64,000 nucleotides of DNA. Source: Ascarosepion bandense (lineage: Eukaryota; Mollusca; Cephalopoda; Sepiida; Sepiidae). The stretch covers positions 999,001 through 1,063,000 of the forward strand of contig JBBBDQ010001940.1 of NCBI GenBank assembly GCA_037127315.1, written 5' to 3'. Each line of letters starts with the position of its first letter. Position 1 is the first letter of the stretch. Shown here piece by piece: positions 41,405 to 53,039 of this stretch. The notes beneath the pieces were generated by a model. It was given only the letters and a program-made list of their open reading frames with translations, was not told where the DNA came from and made no database searches. The position numbers and the translations under genes are program-made.

Positions 41405-44400
41405 CTGAAAGAGAGAAAAAAAAAGCAAACAATTTTAAAGTTTTCTTTTTAGAGTCTTTGTTTACATGATTATAAACATTTTGAAATTTCCAAGTTACTA
41501 GTAAAATAGCAGGTTAGGCCAAGGTGTTTAAAGAGAAAGACAGCTTTGAATTCAAAACTGTATGTAGAAGACAAGAAACAACTTCACTCTCTTAACAAAG
41601 AAAGGCACAGTTTACAGTTATGGAAAAGTAAGCTGTAGAGAGCAATGATTAACTACATTCTGAAGGGACATGACACTTAAGGATGAGGATTACATGATTG
41701 TAGTTGAAGTTAAGTAAATGTACACAATATACTTTATACTTCAGTAGATTAAAATTTTTTGGACATCAAATAACTAAGAGGGATCAGAAACATTTTAAGC
41801 TTTCACTTTGAATCAAACATGCTGGATAAAAACATTTATCTAACTAAGTTATATGTACTAAAATGTAATGTTTCCCTTTCCATTGTTAATAAAACTTTAA
41901 AAAATAGTTCGCTCTAGTTAAATGAAAATAAAGGGTAGGGAAAAAAAACTTGTATCATAACAAGTACAAAGTAAGCATACTTCCAATCCAAAGAACAATC
42001 CATAACTCCAGCTCGGACTCCAAATTTTGCTACTTTCTTTCGAACAGACTTCCAGCTTGCATTGCTGATGAAGGAAGCATTGTTAGCACTTGTGATGACT
42101 TGCACAAGCCACACACTGTCTTTAGTATCTTCCACTTGTTCATAAAAATCATAACCAGATATAAAATTAGTTACATCAGGCAATGGCTCCTCTCCTTCTC
42201 CAACATCAGACACTTCATCATCAGTAACAATACCTAAAAGGAAAAAAAAAAAATAGAAAATCATTACAAATCCAGTAAGCCTATTAATGATTCTTCAATT
42301 AAGAGAAAAAAAAGAAAGAAGAAAATCCAGTCTGATTTGTATTTTTATAATACTGTCAAAACTGAAGATGTAAAATTTCCATTAACAAATTTTCTGAATA
42401 AAGCTGTTAAAAGTAAAATGTGTTCTTTCTTATACACATATTTTGCTCATCTGTTATTCAATATACTGTGTGTTGTGGTGCAGTAGATATCTACTCGGGA
42501 TGCCGAGATTGAATTCCAATTGAATTCCTTGCATTCACATATGCATAATTACCCTTAGGAAAGGTATTAATCTGTCTCTTCCTTCCAGTTATGGGTTAAA
42601 TAATAGGACAGATTAGGTTCTATAGCCTTAGCTGGCAACCAGTCTACCACAGAAAGCAATGGCAACCTACTGCGAGATAATCTGCCCAGTCAGTCATGTC
42701 TGTTTCAAGACATGATCGCCCAAAGCGTGTATCACTTGTGGCACTTGACTATTAATCAATATGACAAAGGCACAGAGAACAGCTAATCACTAACTGCATG
42801 TTTCCCATTGTTTCAAAATGAACATTTTCTTTCAAATAAATTATGCCCATTTATATATAATAGAATTTCTTTTTAATTGTTTTTTTAAATCGTGTTGATT
42901 ACAGAGAAGGTCAATGCAAAAGTTTTCAGCATTTTGATATCTTTTATTCATTCAGAGAATTATTGTTGAGTCAACAAAGTGTTTTCTGTTTTTATGCTAC
43001 CTTTTACATACATTTCTAATCTCTGAAGAATGTGTGTTGTGGTGCAGCGGACATTGGCTCGGAACAAGAAATTGGGGAGTCGAGTTCGAATTCCAGTTAA
43101 ATCTGTCTCTTCCCTCCAGTTATGGGTTAAATAACAGGACAGATTGGGTTCTATAGCCTTGGCTGGCAACCAGTCTAATGCAGAAAGTAATGGTAATCTT
43201 CTGCAGGATAATCTTCTGCCCAGTCAGTCATGTCTCTTTTGAGACATGATCATCCAAGCGTGTTTCACATATAGCACTAAACTGTCTGAGGAATTTTTGA
43301 CAAACCTTTTAGGAACTGCTGAAGACACGTTACATGCAATGAAAAAGTAATTGTCAGAAAGTGCCAAGTGAAAATACTATATAAGAAGGTGCTGAAAAAT
43401 TTTTGACATGATCTTATTCCCAAAATCTGACTTGATTTTTTTGGGTTAGGCCAAGAACTTTTCAGCATCCCCAGTATATTCCCATCTCTGCTCTATAATC
43501 ATTTGCTGCATTACATTTGTAATGACTTTTTTCCAAGTTGAGCAAAAAAAAATTAAATACTAACCAATATTCACTAAGTTTCCCTAACTTCAGAAATTTT
43601 CCTAAGGATTGTAAACAATGAAATGCAGTAAATAACTAAGTAAACTTCTAAAATATCGTCAACATTATGCAAAAAAAATAAAGTAAAATAGCGTTGGAAA
43701 TTTTTTTTATCAGCCTAATGACTTAGTAAATAAACATTTTACTTTTTAAATAATTTTCATTAAATAATATTTACTGCCCAATCAGTTTTCACCTGAAAAA
43801 AAGATGAGGTGAACATTCACATTATTCATAAATGCCTGAGTAGGTTTAGTCAGAAACTTAATATTTAGCATAGCATGAAGCAAAACAAGTGATAGTTTGA
43901 AGGCGACAAGTCTAAAGAATACACAGTGACCAGTTGGCTTGTTTGAATTGTTATATAACACGATCCTTTAAAAGAGAATCTCACATTTCATATAAAGAGA
44001 TTCAATATCAAATGCTATAACAGTTAACCATTTCTGAACAGATTGACCTAATTAGTTTGGCCAAACATGCATTTCTTTACAATTAAGTCTTGTGTTGTGG
44101 CGCAGTGGATAACAGCTTGGAATGAGAGATCGGGGAGCTGAGTTCGAATTCCAGTTGAAATCGTTGCATTTACTTATGCGCAACTACCCTTGGGAAAGGT
44201 ATTAATCCGTCTCTTCCCTCCAGTTATGGGTTAAATACCAGGCCAGATTGGGTTTATATAGCCTTGGTTGGTAACCAGTCTACCACAAAAAGTAATGGCA
44301 ACCTACTTCGGGATAAATCTTCTGCCCAGTCAATCATGTCTCTTTCAAGACATGATTGCACAAGTGTGTATCACGTATGGCACTTAACTGACTGAACTGA

Positions 44401-47400
44401 ATACCAACAAGAGGTATATGTTATTGAATCAGCCTGAGCAACATGATGGCTGCCATTTAGTTTTAAAATTCTCATACCCTTGTGCAAATTAATTGAAACA
44501 ACTGCTTAAGTTTCCTTTCTTTCACTGTACAGTCAACTTTAAACCCACTAAAGTGACGGGGTGTAATTGATTTCTATTTTGTTTTTCTCATATTTGTTTA
44601 TTTGCTGTGGTGTGCAGTAATATGAATCTATTTTTGGGGTGTATGATGAAATTTTTTTGGTCTTGAAATATATTGCATCATCTGTAATTACATCAAGTTT
44701 TTATCACACCCAGACACCATTGTCTCAATTGTCAACTACTTGTCCTAAGGTCATTGTCTGCGATAGACATTAATCCAAGGAAGCATACAAAAATTGTAAC
44801 ACTGCACACACTGGCAAGCTTTACAAAAAGATTGTGGATATTATTAGTGTCAGCCTTTCAACTGTCAGTCCTGTCATTAAAGTGAATAAACAAACTGGAT
44901 CCATCAATCCAAAATGTAAAAAAAATTGTCAGAAGAGAAAAACAACACCAAGAGACGACATATCAGGAAAAGTGTGAAAGATCCTAGGGAGGCATTTGTT
45001 TTGTTTTAATTAATTTGCACAAGGGTCTATGATTTTTCATCAATAAATAAATTTCAATGATAACCAGGCATAGACTTATGAATGGTCAACAGCTCTTTGC
45101 AAATCATTTTTCATTGTTGAATGACTTCATGTGGAGCAAATGGGTGAATCTAGTTCCAATGATGACAGACTTCCACAGCCCTAATAGCAGGATAAGTGCA
45201 TATCTGTTGACAGCAATACATAGTATTTAATAATAATAATAATAATAATAATGAGTGCAAATGAGTCATCTAGAAAGCAACAATAATGAGTAAAATTAAT
45301 AAAAAATAGTGAAAATGCATAATCAAAAAAAAAAACAAAAAACAAAACTATTGCATTAGTTTCCATAACTAGATATTCAAGGGGGTTTGTTTGCTCTATT
45401 CTTAATAGAGTAATATAATTACTCATTAATAAGATTCATATTTATCATATTTACAAAGAAGCAAGAAAACAAAATGAGAATGTGAATATCAATAAATCAT
45501 AAATTTCATTGTCCTAATTTATGACATTATACTTCTGCATATCCACCAACTACAAATCATGTGAAAGCGATGTCACAAAGATGCAAATCAAAACCCAAAA
45601 CAATGCATGGACTAACAAATTATGATGGATGATTACTTTGCAGAGTTTGTGAAATCCAAGATTCAAAAAATGGAAATTGTATCATTTTTGGCATTAAACT
45701 GCTACAGAATTATATCCTGTTTTTGTTGGGTTTTTTTTGGGTTTTTTTTTAAGTCTCATGACTCCTCATAGTCATAGAACTGCAGTAGAAGTGTTGTATT
45801 TTAGACAGGATAGCCTGATGAGATCCAACCCTCTCCAGACTAGTTTTGAATTCAGAGTTGTTCCTGCTCCTAGACCAGTTTCCACTCAAAGGCTATAGAA
45901 CCCAGTTTGTCCTAGTATTTACCCATAGCTAGGGAGGAGAAGAGATGGATTCATACCTTTCCTAAAGGTATTAGCATGTAATGAATTTTCCTCAATCTGA
46001 CCCACTATCCATTACTCCACTGTGCCACACAATATCCTGTTTAATATTATTTGTACTAAAACACCTTCATTGGAATTTGATTTAAATGTCATAATGCAAA
46101 TTTTAATGCTGGGAAGTAAATATTTGTTTTCAGGTTGGAGTGGGGGGGGTGAATTAAGTGTCATTAATTCAAACAAAATACAACCTTTAAAAAGATGGGG
46201 TTTAAAATTTCAAAATTGAAATGATGGAAACTATCAGTGATACTGAAATAGCTTTTTTTCTTAACAGATTTTGGTAATGTCAATAATAGAAATAGCACCA
46301 ACGACGTAAAGGGGACATTTTACTCCAAAATTTGTCTCGCCCGGGAAAGAGAGACATGAACAACAGGTGTCCCTGGACCGTTACCCTGCGACTGTGTGCA
46401 TTAAAGACAAAATTACTATCGGAACATGGAACGTCAGGACTCTCAACTGTGGACAACTAGAGAATATCAAGCAGGAGATGGACAGACTGAAGATCAACAT
46501 CCTAGGCATATGTGAAACCAGATGGCCTAATAATGGAGATCTCAGTAGCGACACCCACAGGATAATTTATGCAGGAGGCAAAAAGAACAAAAAAGGGGTC
46601 AGTTTAATACTAAACAAAGAAGTGAAGAAATGCGTTCTTGAATACTGTCAGCTTTCAGAGAGAGTTGTCTTGGTTAAACTGTGGGGAAAGCCCTTCAATA
46701 TAGCTATTATAGTAGTTTATGCGCCGACAACTCAAAGTTTGGAGGATGAAATAGAAACATTCTATTCAATACTGGACAGTGCCAAGGCTCAGTGCAAAAG
46801 CCAAGAAATTAGGATTATAATAGGAGACTTGAATGCCAAGGTAGGTAAGGATAGAGAAGGAGACACGTGTGGCAACTTTGGACTAGGGGAGCGCAGTGAA
46901 CGAGGAGAAAAATGGGTCCAATGGTGCTCAGCCAATGACCAGGTAATTACTAACACCTGGTTCCAAGAACACCCAAGACACTTAGGGACATGGAGAAGCC
47001 CAGGAGGTGACACGAAGAACCAAATAGACTATATAACTATAAACAAGAGATTCAGGAATGCAGTGGTCCAATGGAAAACCTACCCAGGTGCCGACTGCGG
47101 AAGTGACCACGTCCCAGTCATCTACAAACTAAGAGTGAAACTCCGAAGACTGAAGAAGCTCGGCACATCACCAAGGCTACAATACGACACGCTAGAGAAT
47201 GACCTCACCCTGCAGAAAGAATACAAAAACAGTGTGAGAAAGAAATATGAAGAACAAATCGGAAAAGGGCACTCAAAATAGGAGTCACTAGAAGAAGCGA
47301 TGGTGACCACAGCGAATATCAGACGCAGAAGAAAAAACGAGTGGATGACCGAAGAGATCCTCCACATGATGCAAAGGAAACAAAAAATAATGTCAAGACA

Positions 47401-50400
47401 TGGAGCAGAATACAAGAAACTCCACAGGGAGATAAGAAACAAATGCAGACAAGCCAAAGAGAAATGGTTCAACAACAAATGTGAAGAAGTAGAGAGACTG
47501 AGCAGGACCAACAAAGCAGAGATGCATAAAGAGATAAGAGAACCAACAGGACAAAAAACCTGCTCCTCAACAGGATACATAAAATCCAAGGATGGAACAA
47601 TCATATTAGAGAAAGATAAAATACTCCAGCGATGGGAAGAATATAGAAAGGATCTTTTTTGCGACAAGCGAGAACAACTGAGAATACACAAGGAGATGGA
47701 TGGACCGGAAATACTAAAATCCGAAGTGGAAGCTGCAATGGCCAAAATGAACAGAAACAAAGCAGCTGGTCCAGACGGCATAGTGATAGAGCTGCTGACA
47801 GCCTTAGAAGAACATGGTATAGAAAAAATTACCGACATAATAAACAAAATTTATAGCAGCGGAATAATACCAGACGACCTATGCAAGTCGATATTTTTTT
47901 TTTTTTTTTTAATCATATCACCCCGAGCAAGGCAGTAACGCCACTGATGCGCAGGGGGCTACGTAAGGGTAATAAGAATGGAAAAGAGAAAGCCGGAAAC
48001 CACATCCTAAACAGGAAACAAGGGATGAGCCTCTTCACCTGTTCAATTTATAGCACTGCCGAAGAAACCAGGTGCAAACGAGTGTGAACTACACACAACT
48101 ATCAGCTTAATGAGCCACATTACAAAACTGATTGTCAGAATCCTGATGAATAGAGCGAGAAGCAGAATCAGGCCAGAGATAGGGCAGGAACAGTGCGGGT
48201 TCGTCAAAGACACTGGAACAAGGAACGCCATATTCATGATTAGGATGCTCTCTGAAAGGGCAATACAAATGAAGAAAGACTTGTACCTATGTTTCATCGA
48301 CTATGCAAAAGCATTTGACAAGATACGACACAAAGAATTGATGGAGATGCTCGGCAACCTTGACATTTTCAGGAAAGACATAAGAGTAATCAAGAATCTC
48401 TACTGGCAACAAACGGCATGCATACAGACAGGTAATGATCTCAGTAGATTAACAAAGATAGAAAGAGGTGTAAGACAGGGATGTGTCTTTTCACCGGATC
48501 TGTTCAACGTATACAGCGAGAATATTTTCAGGACCCTAGATGACACGCCAGGATTTGTTATTGGAGGCCACAACTTGAACAACATAAGGTATGCAGATGA
48601 TACAGTGCTGATTGCAGACAGGGAAAGGAAACTACAAGACCTTCTACAGAAGGTAGTGGTGGAGAGTGACAAAAAAGGACTACAAATAAACTTTAAGAAA
48701 ACTGAATGCATGGTCATCAGCAAAAGGTGCAACCCAAAATGCCAAATACAGGTGGGAGATACCAGAATAAAGCAGGTGCAAAAATTTAAACACTTAGGAA
48801 GTGTTCTAACAGGAGATGGAAAGTGCGACACAGAGATCCGGAGGCGAATTGGCATGGCAAAGGACACGTTCCAGAAGCTGAGTAAAGTACTAACACACAG
48901 GAAAATTTCACTAAAAACAAAGAAAAGAGTGCTGGATTGCTATGTGATGCCAGTTCTTCAATACAGCAGTGAATGCTGGACAATATCATCGAAAATGAGG
49001 ACAAAACTGGAAGCAGAGGAAATGTGATTCTACAGAAGGATGCTGCGGATATCACGGACCGAGCATGCAAGCAACGATGAGGTGTTGGAAAGAATGGCAA
49101 CGAAAATGAAATTAATACTGAGCATCAGGAAGAGACAACTGAAGTTTCTGGGAGATACAATGAGGAAGGAAAGCCTGGAGAACCTGATACTGACTGGCCA
49201 GATAGAAGGAAAGAGAGACAGAGGAAGGTAGCGGATAACATATCTGCAGGACCTGATTAGGTGGATGGAGGAACAGGGGGTTGCCAGAAGTAACAGGAAA
49301 CATACTAAGAGCCACAAGGGACAGGGAGACGTGGAGAACCATGAACGCCTACGTCCTAAAAGGACAGGGCACATAGAAGAAGAAGAAGAATAGAAATAAG
49401 TAAAGAGAAAAATCTCGAGTTCTAATTTAAAAGAATAGTCTTTCTTTATATTCTTATTGTTTTTCATTCAAATCTTTATGGTCAAGCAGCATGAATCGGA
49501 AAGAAATCTTCAGTCATAATTAAACCCATATTCTTTATCATTGGTAGGAGCATGTCTTTCCCTGGCAGCGGCGTTGGCGTTTTTTTTTTTTTTGTTTTTT
49601 TCAGTACAAATAAATTTCTAGGCGATTTGAGTTTTTGTATTACGAAATTGTTTTGGGATTAAAATACCCAACACAGAAAAAACAATAGAACACAGAAATA
49701 AAAATGATTCAATTTAAATAAAACTATTCATTTTTTTTTCTTTTGTTTGACACTTATTTACTACACAATAACAAAATAAACATCATAGACACAAAAAACA
49801 AGTTTTTTGAGCCTATATTGAATATTAATGTTTGTTTTGTTAAAGTTTTGAAAATACAAGCTTATCGACCGACTGGAAACTAAATACATTGAAAAGAGAA
49901 AAGAAAAACTTAACTTAAAAAAAGCTAAAGTTATATAAACTTTTTAGCTTTTTTTAAAAATATATAACCACTTTTTATTAGGAATCTTGTTTCTAACAAT
50001 TTTTTAAACAGACGGCTAGTTGAATTTGACTATCGTTGGTCTTATCATAAAAACACGATTAATAGTACTACGAGAAACGAAGTTTGTGTCACTGAAACGA
50101 GTTAAAAATATATTAATGCCTCCAAATTAAAATTTATACCATTGTTACATTTAAAAAAATCATTAAAGAACTAATCGTCAAAAAAATCGCGAGTGGACAC
50201 TGTACATTACATAATCAAATAACCACAATTGTAACAAAATAAACGTTATGCAAATCGTGAATAAAAAATTGTGAACAATTATTAAACTTTGAAGTTATTT
50301 AGTTTAACAAATAAACAAAAAAATGTAAGTGAAAGTAGTTGTACAAACATCACTGACGTTTGAGAAGTTTAAACGATTATTATTTCAGTTTAAATGACAT

Positions 50401-50769
50401 ATAATTTATTGAATATTGGTTCAGTAAGTAGAGTCTTAGGTAGAGCATAAATGCATACAAACGTAGAGTTGAATTGGGTATTGTGGTTGGGTTTTTTTGT
50501 TGTTAAATCATAAATGAATGACGTCAGCGGATTATTAACTCACCTGTAGCTTCCACCAGTCCAGTAAGTTCTTTCTTCTCTACAAGTCCGGCATAGCCGA
50601 CACCTCTTTGTTCTAAGAGAGCCTTCAATTTCTTCACCGACAACGTCATCGGGTCAAGTAGACGGTGTGCCAGAAGACCTGCATCATACCAAGCGAAAGC
50701 CTCCAAGAGCCGGGCAATAACAAATAGGACGGCAATATAAATTATTAGTAACACAATCCTCACCCACAT
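39685..50769 (-). CDS. RNF103: E3 ubiquitin-protein ligase RNF103 (KF-1), gene span with three coding exons
   Basis: Multi-pass ER-membrane RING-H2 ligase that takes part in ER-associated degradation. Joining 50769-50544, 42233-41981 and 41404-39685 gives 733 codons including the stop, with consistent phases and GT-AG borders; human RNF103 is about 685 residues. The N-terminus (MWVRIVLLIIYIAVLFVIAR) is a hydrophobic signal-anchor followed by a family-typical stretch (LDPMTLSVKKLKALLEQRGV). A lumenal domain follows, then several membrane helices in the last exon. Near the C-terminus is a RING-H2 finger: CVICLENF, then CAHCFHEHC, then CPMCRW, the C3-H2-C3 order. It runs tail to tail with PSMD4. 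Intron 1 (8.3 kb) is filled with repeats, all antisense or neutral to the gene. Identity is highly likely. Confidence 0.95.
41981..42233 (-). CDS. RNF103: RNF103 coding exon 2
   Basis: Acceptor CCTTTTAG and donor GTATGC. It reads GIVTDDEVSDVGEGEEPLPD and then a thioredoxin-like lumenal part (YDFYEQVEDTKDSVWLVQVI, VRKKVAKFGVRAGVMDCS). The SVWLVQV and FGVRAG segments are conserved in RNF103. Two bases are left to pair with the next exon, giving Lys. Confidence 0.92.
42468..42752 (+). mobile_element. tRNA-derived SINE, copy 3
   Basis: Starts GTGTTGTGGTGCAGTAGATA (A-box-like), with body and tail as in the family and an end at TTGTGGCACTTGACT. It lies in RNF103 intron 1, antisense to that gene. 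Confidence 0.85.
43031..43287 (+). mobile_element. tRNA-derived SINE, copy 4
   Basis: Has a clear B box, GAGTTCGAATTCC. About 50 bp after the B box is missing (CCAGTTAAATCTGTCTCTTC), then the normal body and tail follow. Same orientation as copies 3 and 5. Confidence 0.85.
44090..44397 (+). mobile_element. tRNA-derived SINE, copy 5 (most complete)
   Basis: Reads TGTTGTGGCGCAGTGGATAA (A box) and GAGTTCGAATTCC (B box), then the full body and a tail ending CACTTAACTGACTGAACTGA. This and copy 6 are the best references for the family. tRNA-derived SINEs of this plan are known from octopus. Confidence 0.9.
44477..45025 (+). mobile_element. Internally deleted Tc1-like transposon in RNF103 intron 1
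   Basis: Terminal inverted repeats CCCTTGTGCAAATTAATT at both ends. Inside, near 44.85-44.99 kb, the + strand reads KIVDIISVSLSTVSPVIKVN then TGSINPKCKKNCQKRKTTPR, the N-terminal helix-turn-helix and GRKRKTTPR-like segment of Tc1 transposases. The catalytic DDE part is absent, so this is a nonautonomous deletion derivative of about 0.55 kb. Confidence 0.78.
45229..45252. repeat. (AAT)n microsatellite
   Basis: About eight TAA/AAT units. Confidence 0.85.
45783..46030 (-). mobile_element. tRNA-derived SINE, diverged copy, reverse orientation
   Basis: Reverse-complemented, it starts TGTGTGGCACAGTGGAGTAA and contains CTTTAGGAAAGGTATGAATCC and AGCTATGGGTAAATACTAGG, the family body. It looks older than copies 3-6. 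Confidence 0.72.
46367..47281 (+). pseudogene. RTE endonuclease part of the LINE ORF
   Basis: Open for 304 codons. Exonuclease-endonuclease-phosphatase fold: TWNVRTLNCGQLENIKQEM, ICETRW, IGDLNAKVGKD, QIDYI and GSDHVPVIYK are the Mg-binding and catalytic blocks of AP-type LINE endonucleases. It stops at a TAG that interrupts a frame continuing directly into 47300-47890. Similar proteins are often misannotated as craniofacial development protein 2. Confidence 0.85.
47897..48049 (-). mobile_element. Short SINE with LINE-type tail, inserted in the RTE LINE
   Basis: On the - strand it starts ATTGAACAGGTGAAGAGGCT and ends in TTGCTCGGGGTGATATGATT plus poly-A (poly-T on +). It matches the copy at 62691-62837 from the same first base, so this is the true 5' end. 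The net insertion is 153 bp, a multiple of three, but it adds stops. No long target duplication is visible; only TTT is repeated. Confidence 0.8.
48050..49231 (+). pseudogene. RTE reverse transcriptase part of the LINE ORF
   Basis: After the SINE the original frame resumes (IALPKKPGANECE), then MSHITKLIVRILMNRARSRI, RT palm motifs ending YADDTVLIA, and the thumb-like VQKFKHLGSVLTGDGK. A TGA at 49025-49027 and a TAG at 49229 break an otherwise continuous frame. Confidence 0.85.
49400..50518. other. RNF103 intron 1 promoter-proximal part
   Basis: AT-rich sequence between the RTE LINE and exon 1. I see no repeat family or coding sequence in it. Confidence 0.5.
50519..50526. promoter_or_regulatory. 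Perfect CRE-like octamer in RNF103 intron 1
   Basis: TGACGTCA, the palindromic cAMP-response element consensus, lies 13 bp inside intron 1, just past the exon 1 donor and about 250 bp from the start codon. Function is inferred only from the motif. Confidence 0.35.
50544..50769 (-). CDS. RNF103: RNF103 coding exon 1
   Basis: ATG at 50769. Encodes the signal-anchor helix and the start of the lumenal region, ending LVEKKELTGLVEAT with one base left over. The donor is GTGAGT. The start is chosen because the first Met plus Trp matches the family N-terminus and a hydrophobic helix begins at once. Confidence 0.93.
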
Positions 50770-51060
50770 TTTACCGAGGACGGCTTTGTGTTTTTTTGTT
50801 TTGTTTTTTAGTACAAACCTTTCTCACCGTGACAGCACACAACCATGATAACAACCGCTAACACAACAACTTGGTAACAGACAATTACATTGAGAAAGAT
50901 AACATTCAGACATTATTTTTAAAAATCTGACTAGCTAACTAGCAATTAAAATTGTAAAAGAAAAACTGTTCTTATTTTTTGTTTTGTTTGACACGTCACA
51001 TCACCTCCCTTGGGCTAGTCTGAGTCGCCATTTTTACGTACTTCAGTTAATAAACTTTTT
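50770..51060 (-). promoter_or_regulatory. Probable RNF103 5' leader and promoter region
   Basis: This stretch just upstream of the RNF103 ATG has a few CpGs and the sequence GACACGTCACATCACC, unlike the AT-rich flanks. No TATA box or clear initiator could be fixed. The call rests on position alone. Confidence 0.3.
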
Positions 51061-52139
51061 GTTTAACTTATTTTTGTGATTATTAATTAGTGCCTACTGG
51101 GCTCTATCAAAAGCAGAAATACATAAGCATTTTTTTCTTCCACTTGACTATTGCTTGACTTCATTGATAAAACAAATCCCTCTGAACAAATGAGCCACTC
51201 ACTACTTTGTAGGCAGCTGACATCCAACCAACATGGTGGATGTAAATAATGGTCACCTGACTTGTGTAGTTGTCGCCCTTAGATATCAGCGGCACAAACC
51301 TCTAATTTTAAATCAATGATGATAATATATCACTGAATATAACTTTCTGGCTGAAGCAGAGGATTGGTAAACCTAAACTTTACAGATGAATATGTATGAA
51401 TTTAGTTAAGTATAGATAACTCAACTGAAACATATATCAGTAGTCGTAGACTGAAGGCAGGTAAAAGAAGAATAATGGACCTACAATGACAGCCAAAATG
51501 ATTTTATTTTACTAAAATCATTTTAGGGAGTCATCGAATATGTTTTTACCTGATTTTATTTTTCAGTTTCAGTTACCATGTGTCAGAAAGTAAAATATAA
51601 TACGAAGGTTTACAAAAATTTTCAAATGATGGAAGAAATTAATGAAAATTATATGAATACTTAAACAAGATCCAAATGTTTTAAAATGTTAATCTTTTTA
51701 TACATAACATTGATCAATTGCCAATTTTATTTAATTGAGATCAAATTAAAATTAATATATGCACATTACATGAGATGCTCTTTGATGTTAATCTGAAAGG
51801 AAAAAAAAAATGAAAGGATGATGGAATTTTAAAATGTGTCTGTTAATATTACTGATACATTAATATTACTTCCCTTCCTATTTGATGGAGTCTGCTTTAT
51901 TATATGAATAAGTTGATTGTTCTAATAGTAGTGGTATGTGTTGCCACTTTTCCAAGTAGTAGTTTCCTTGAATGTTGTAGGTTTCCAGTGTGGTAACGTA
52001 GAAATAATGACGAGGTATTACATATGTTATTCAGAATGAAACAAAATAAGGAATTTCTTCACAAATTTAAGCATTTGAAGTTGTCAGTAGTTTGTTTCAG
52101 GAAAAGTAATCAAACATTAAATGTTCATGGAGTCAATGT

Positions 52140-52665
52140 TGAATAGAGTTCATTGAAATTTTACTGTTCTCATTAGAGGTTGATAATGTATCAGCAAGTA
52201 ATTTGACACCAGAGTTATTCATATATCTAGGACTTTTGAGATTCAATGAATAGTCAAAAAGAGAAAATGTTCATATGACATGAAGTAGTATTCCAAAAGG
52301 CTTAAAAAAACAAATTGACAGAGTTTCACATAAAAGTTATATGGTTGTAAAAAAGTTATGCATAAAAAGGATATATTTTTAAGTACTTAGTGTCAAATGA
52401 CAGCAGTGGAATTTCAAAGAACTCAACTTTGGATAGTTTGACATCGGGGTAGGTGCATGAATTTCAAAACGCTTCAAACAAATTGAGAGAGTTAATTTTT
52501 TGCATAAAAGTTCTATAGATGTATTCAGCATAAATGAAAAATATATTTCATGGTACTTAATTTATCAGTTGAATAGGTCTTAGAAATTTTCCAGTTATCA
52601 TTAGAGGCTGACAATGTATTGGCATGTAATTTGACATTGGGGTTATTCAAATGTGTGGGGCTCTA
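52140..52665. repeat. Imperfect tandem array, units of about 180-250 bp
   Basis: The phrase CATTAGAGGTTGATAATGTA at about 52173 recurs as CATTAGAGGCTGACAATGTA at about 52598. CAAACAAATTGACAGAGTT at 52308 recurs as CAAACAAATTGAGAGAGTT at 52486. AATTTGACA(C/T)... plus GGGGTTATTCA-like segments occur three times. Sequence between units has diverged. Confidence 0.6.
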
Positions 52666-53039
52666 CCTTTCTTTTTTTTTTTTGTCCTTTCTTTCTTGTC
52701 CTGTAAACAGTGAGTTGCTATTTTATGTAGTGATGGTTGAGTGTCCTATATTGTGGTCAACGTCTTGTAGTGAGCAGATGGTAGATTTGTGTGTTCTTTG
52801 CATTGGGTGGTCACCATTATATATGGATCAGAATTCCTCTGCATGTTTCTTGTGGGATCATAAAATATGTAGAGACCAGAATTCTTTTGCAGGGTCACCA
52901 GATATGGTGGGACAATCGGTCATGTCTGGTACAAGGCCACTTCACAAGCATAGCCGACACTCCCCGCATTTAAAGATGCCAAATGTTGAACAATCATTGG
53001 AAGATAAAAATGATCTGTTTGTATAAATAAATGAAAATT

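Larger units (their letters stand above)
46290..49395 (+). mobile_element. RTE-like LINE, near full length, antisense in RNF103 intron 1
   Basis: An APE-type endonuclease (GTWNVRTLNCG, GDLNAKVG, SDHVPV) from 46367 is followed in the same frame by a reverse transcriptase (KAAGPDGI near 47.76 kb, CFIDYAKAFDKIRHKEL near 48.30 kb, GVRQGCVFSPDLFN, YADDTVLIA near 48.60 kb) and a C-terminal region with KRQLKFLGD. The whole frame has only three in-frame stops (TAG 47279, TGA 49025, TAG 49229), each one transition away from a sense codon, plus one SINE insertion. The 3' end carries short GAA tandem repeats (49376-49392), as in RTE-type elements. It is inactive as it stands. Confidence 0.85.

Noticed and set aside
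47122..47847. 241-codon open frame on the - strand
   Set aside because: It is the antisense shadow of the RTE endonuclease-RT frame; its composition (Ser/Leu-rich) and lack of motifs fit a shadow.
52619..53026. 135-codon open frame on the + strand
   Set aside because: It starts inside the diverged tandem array and has no recognisable domain; without transcription or homology evidence it is not called a gene.
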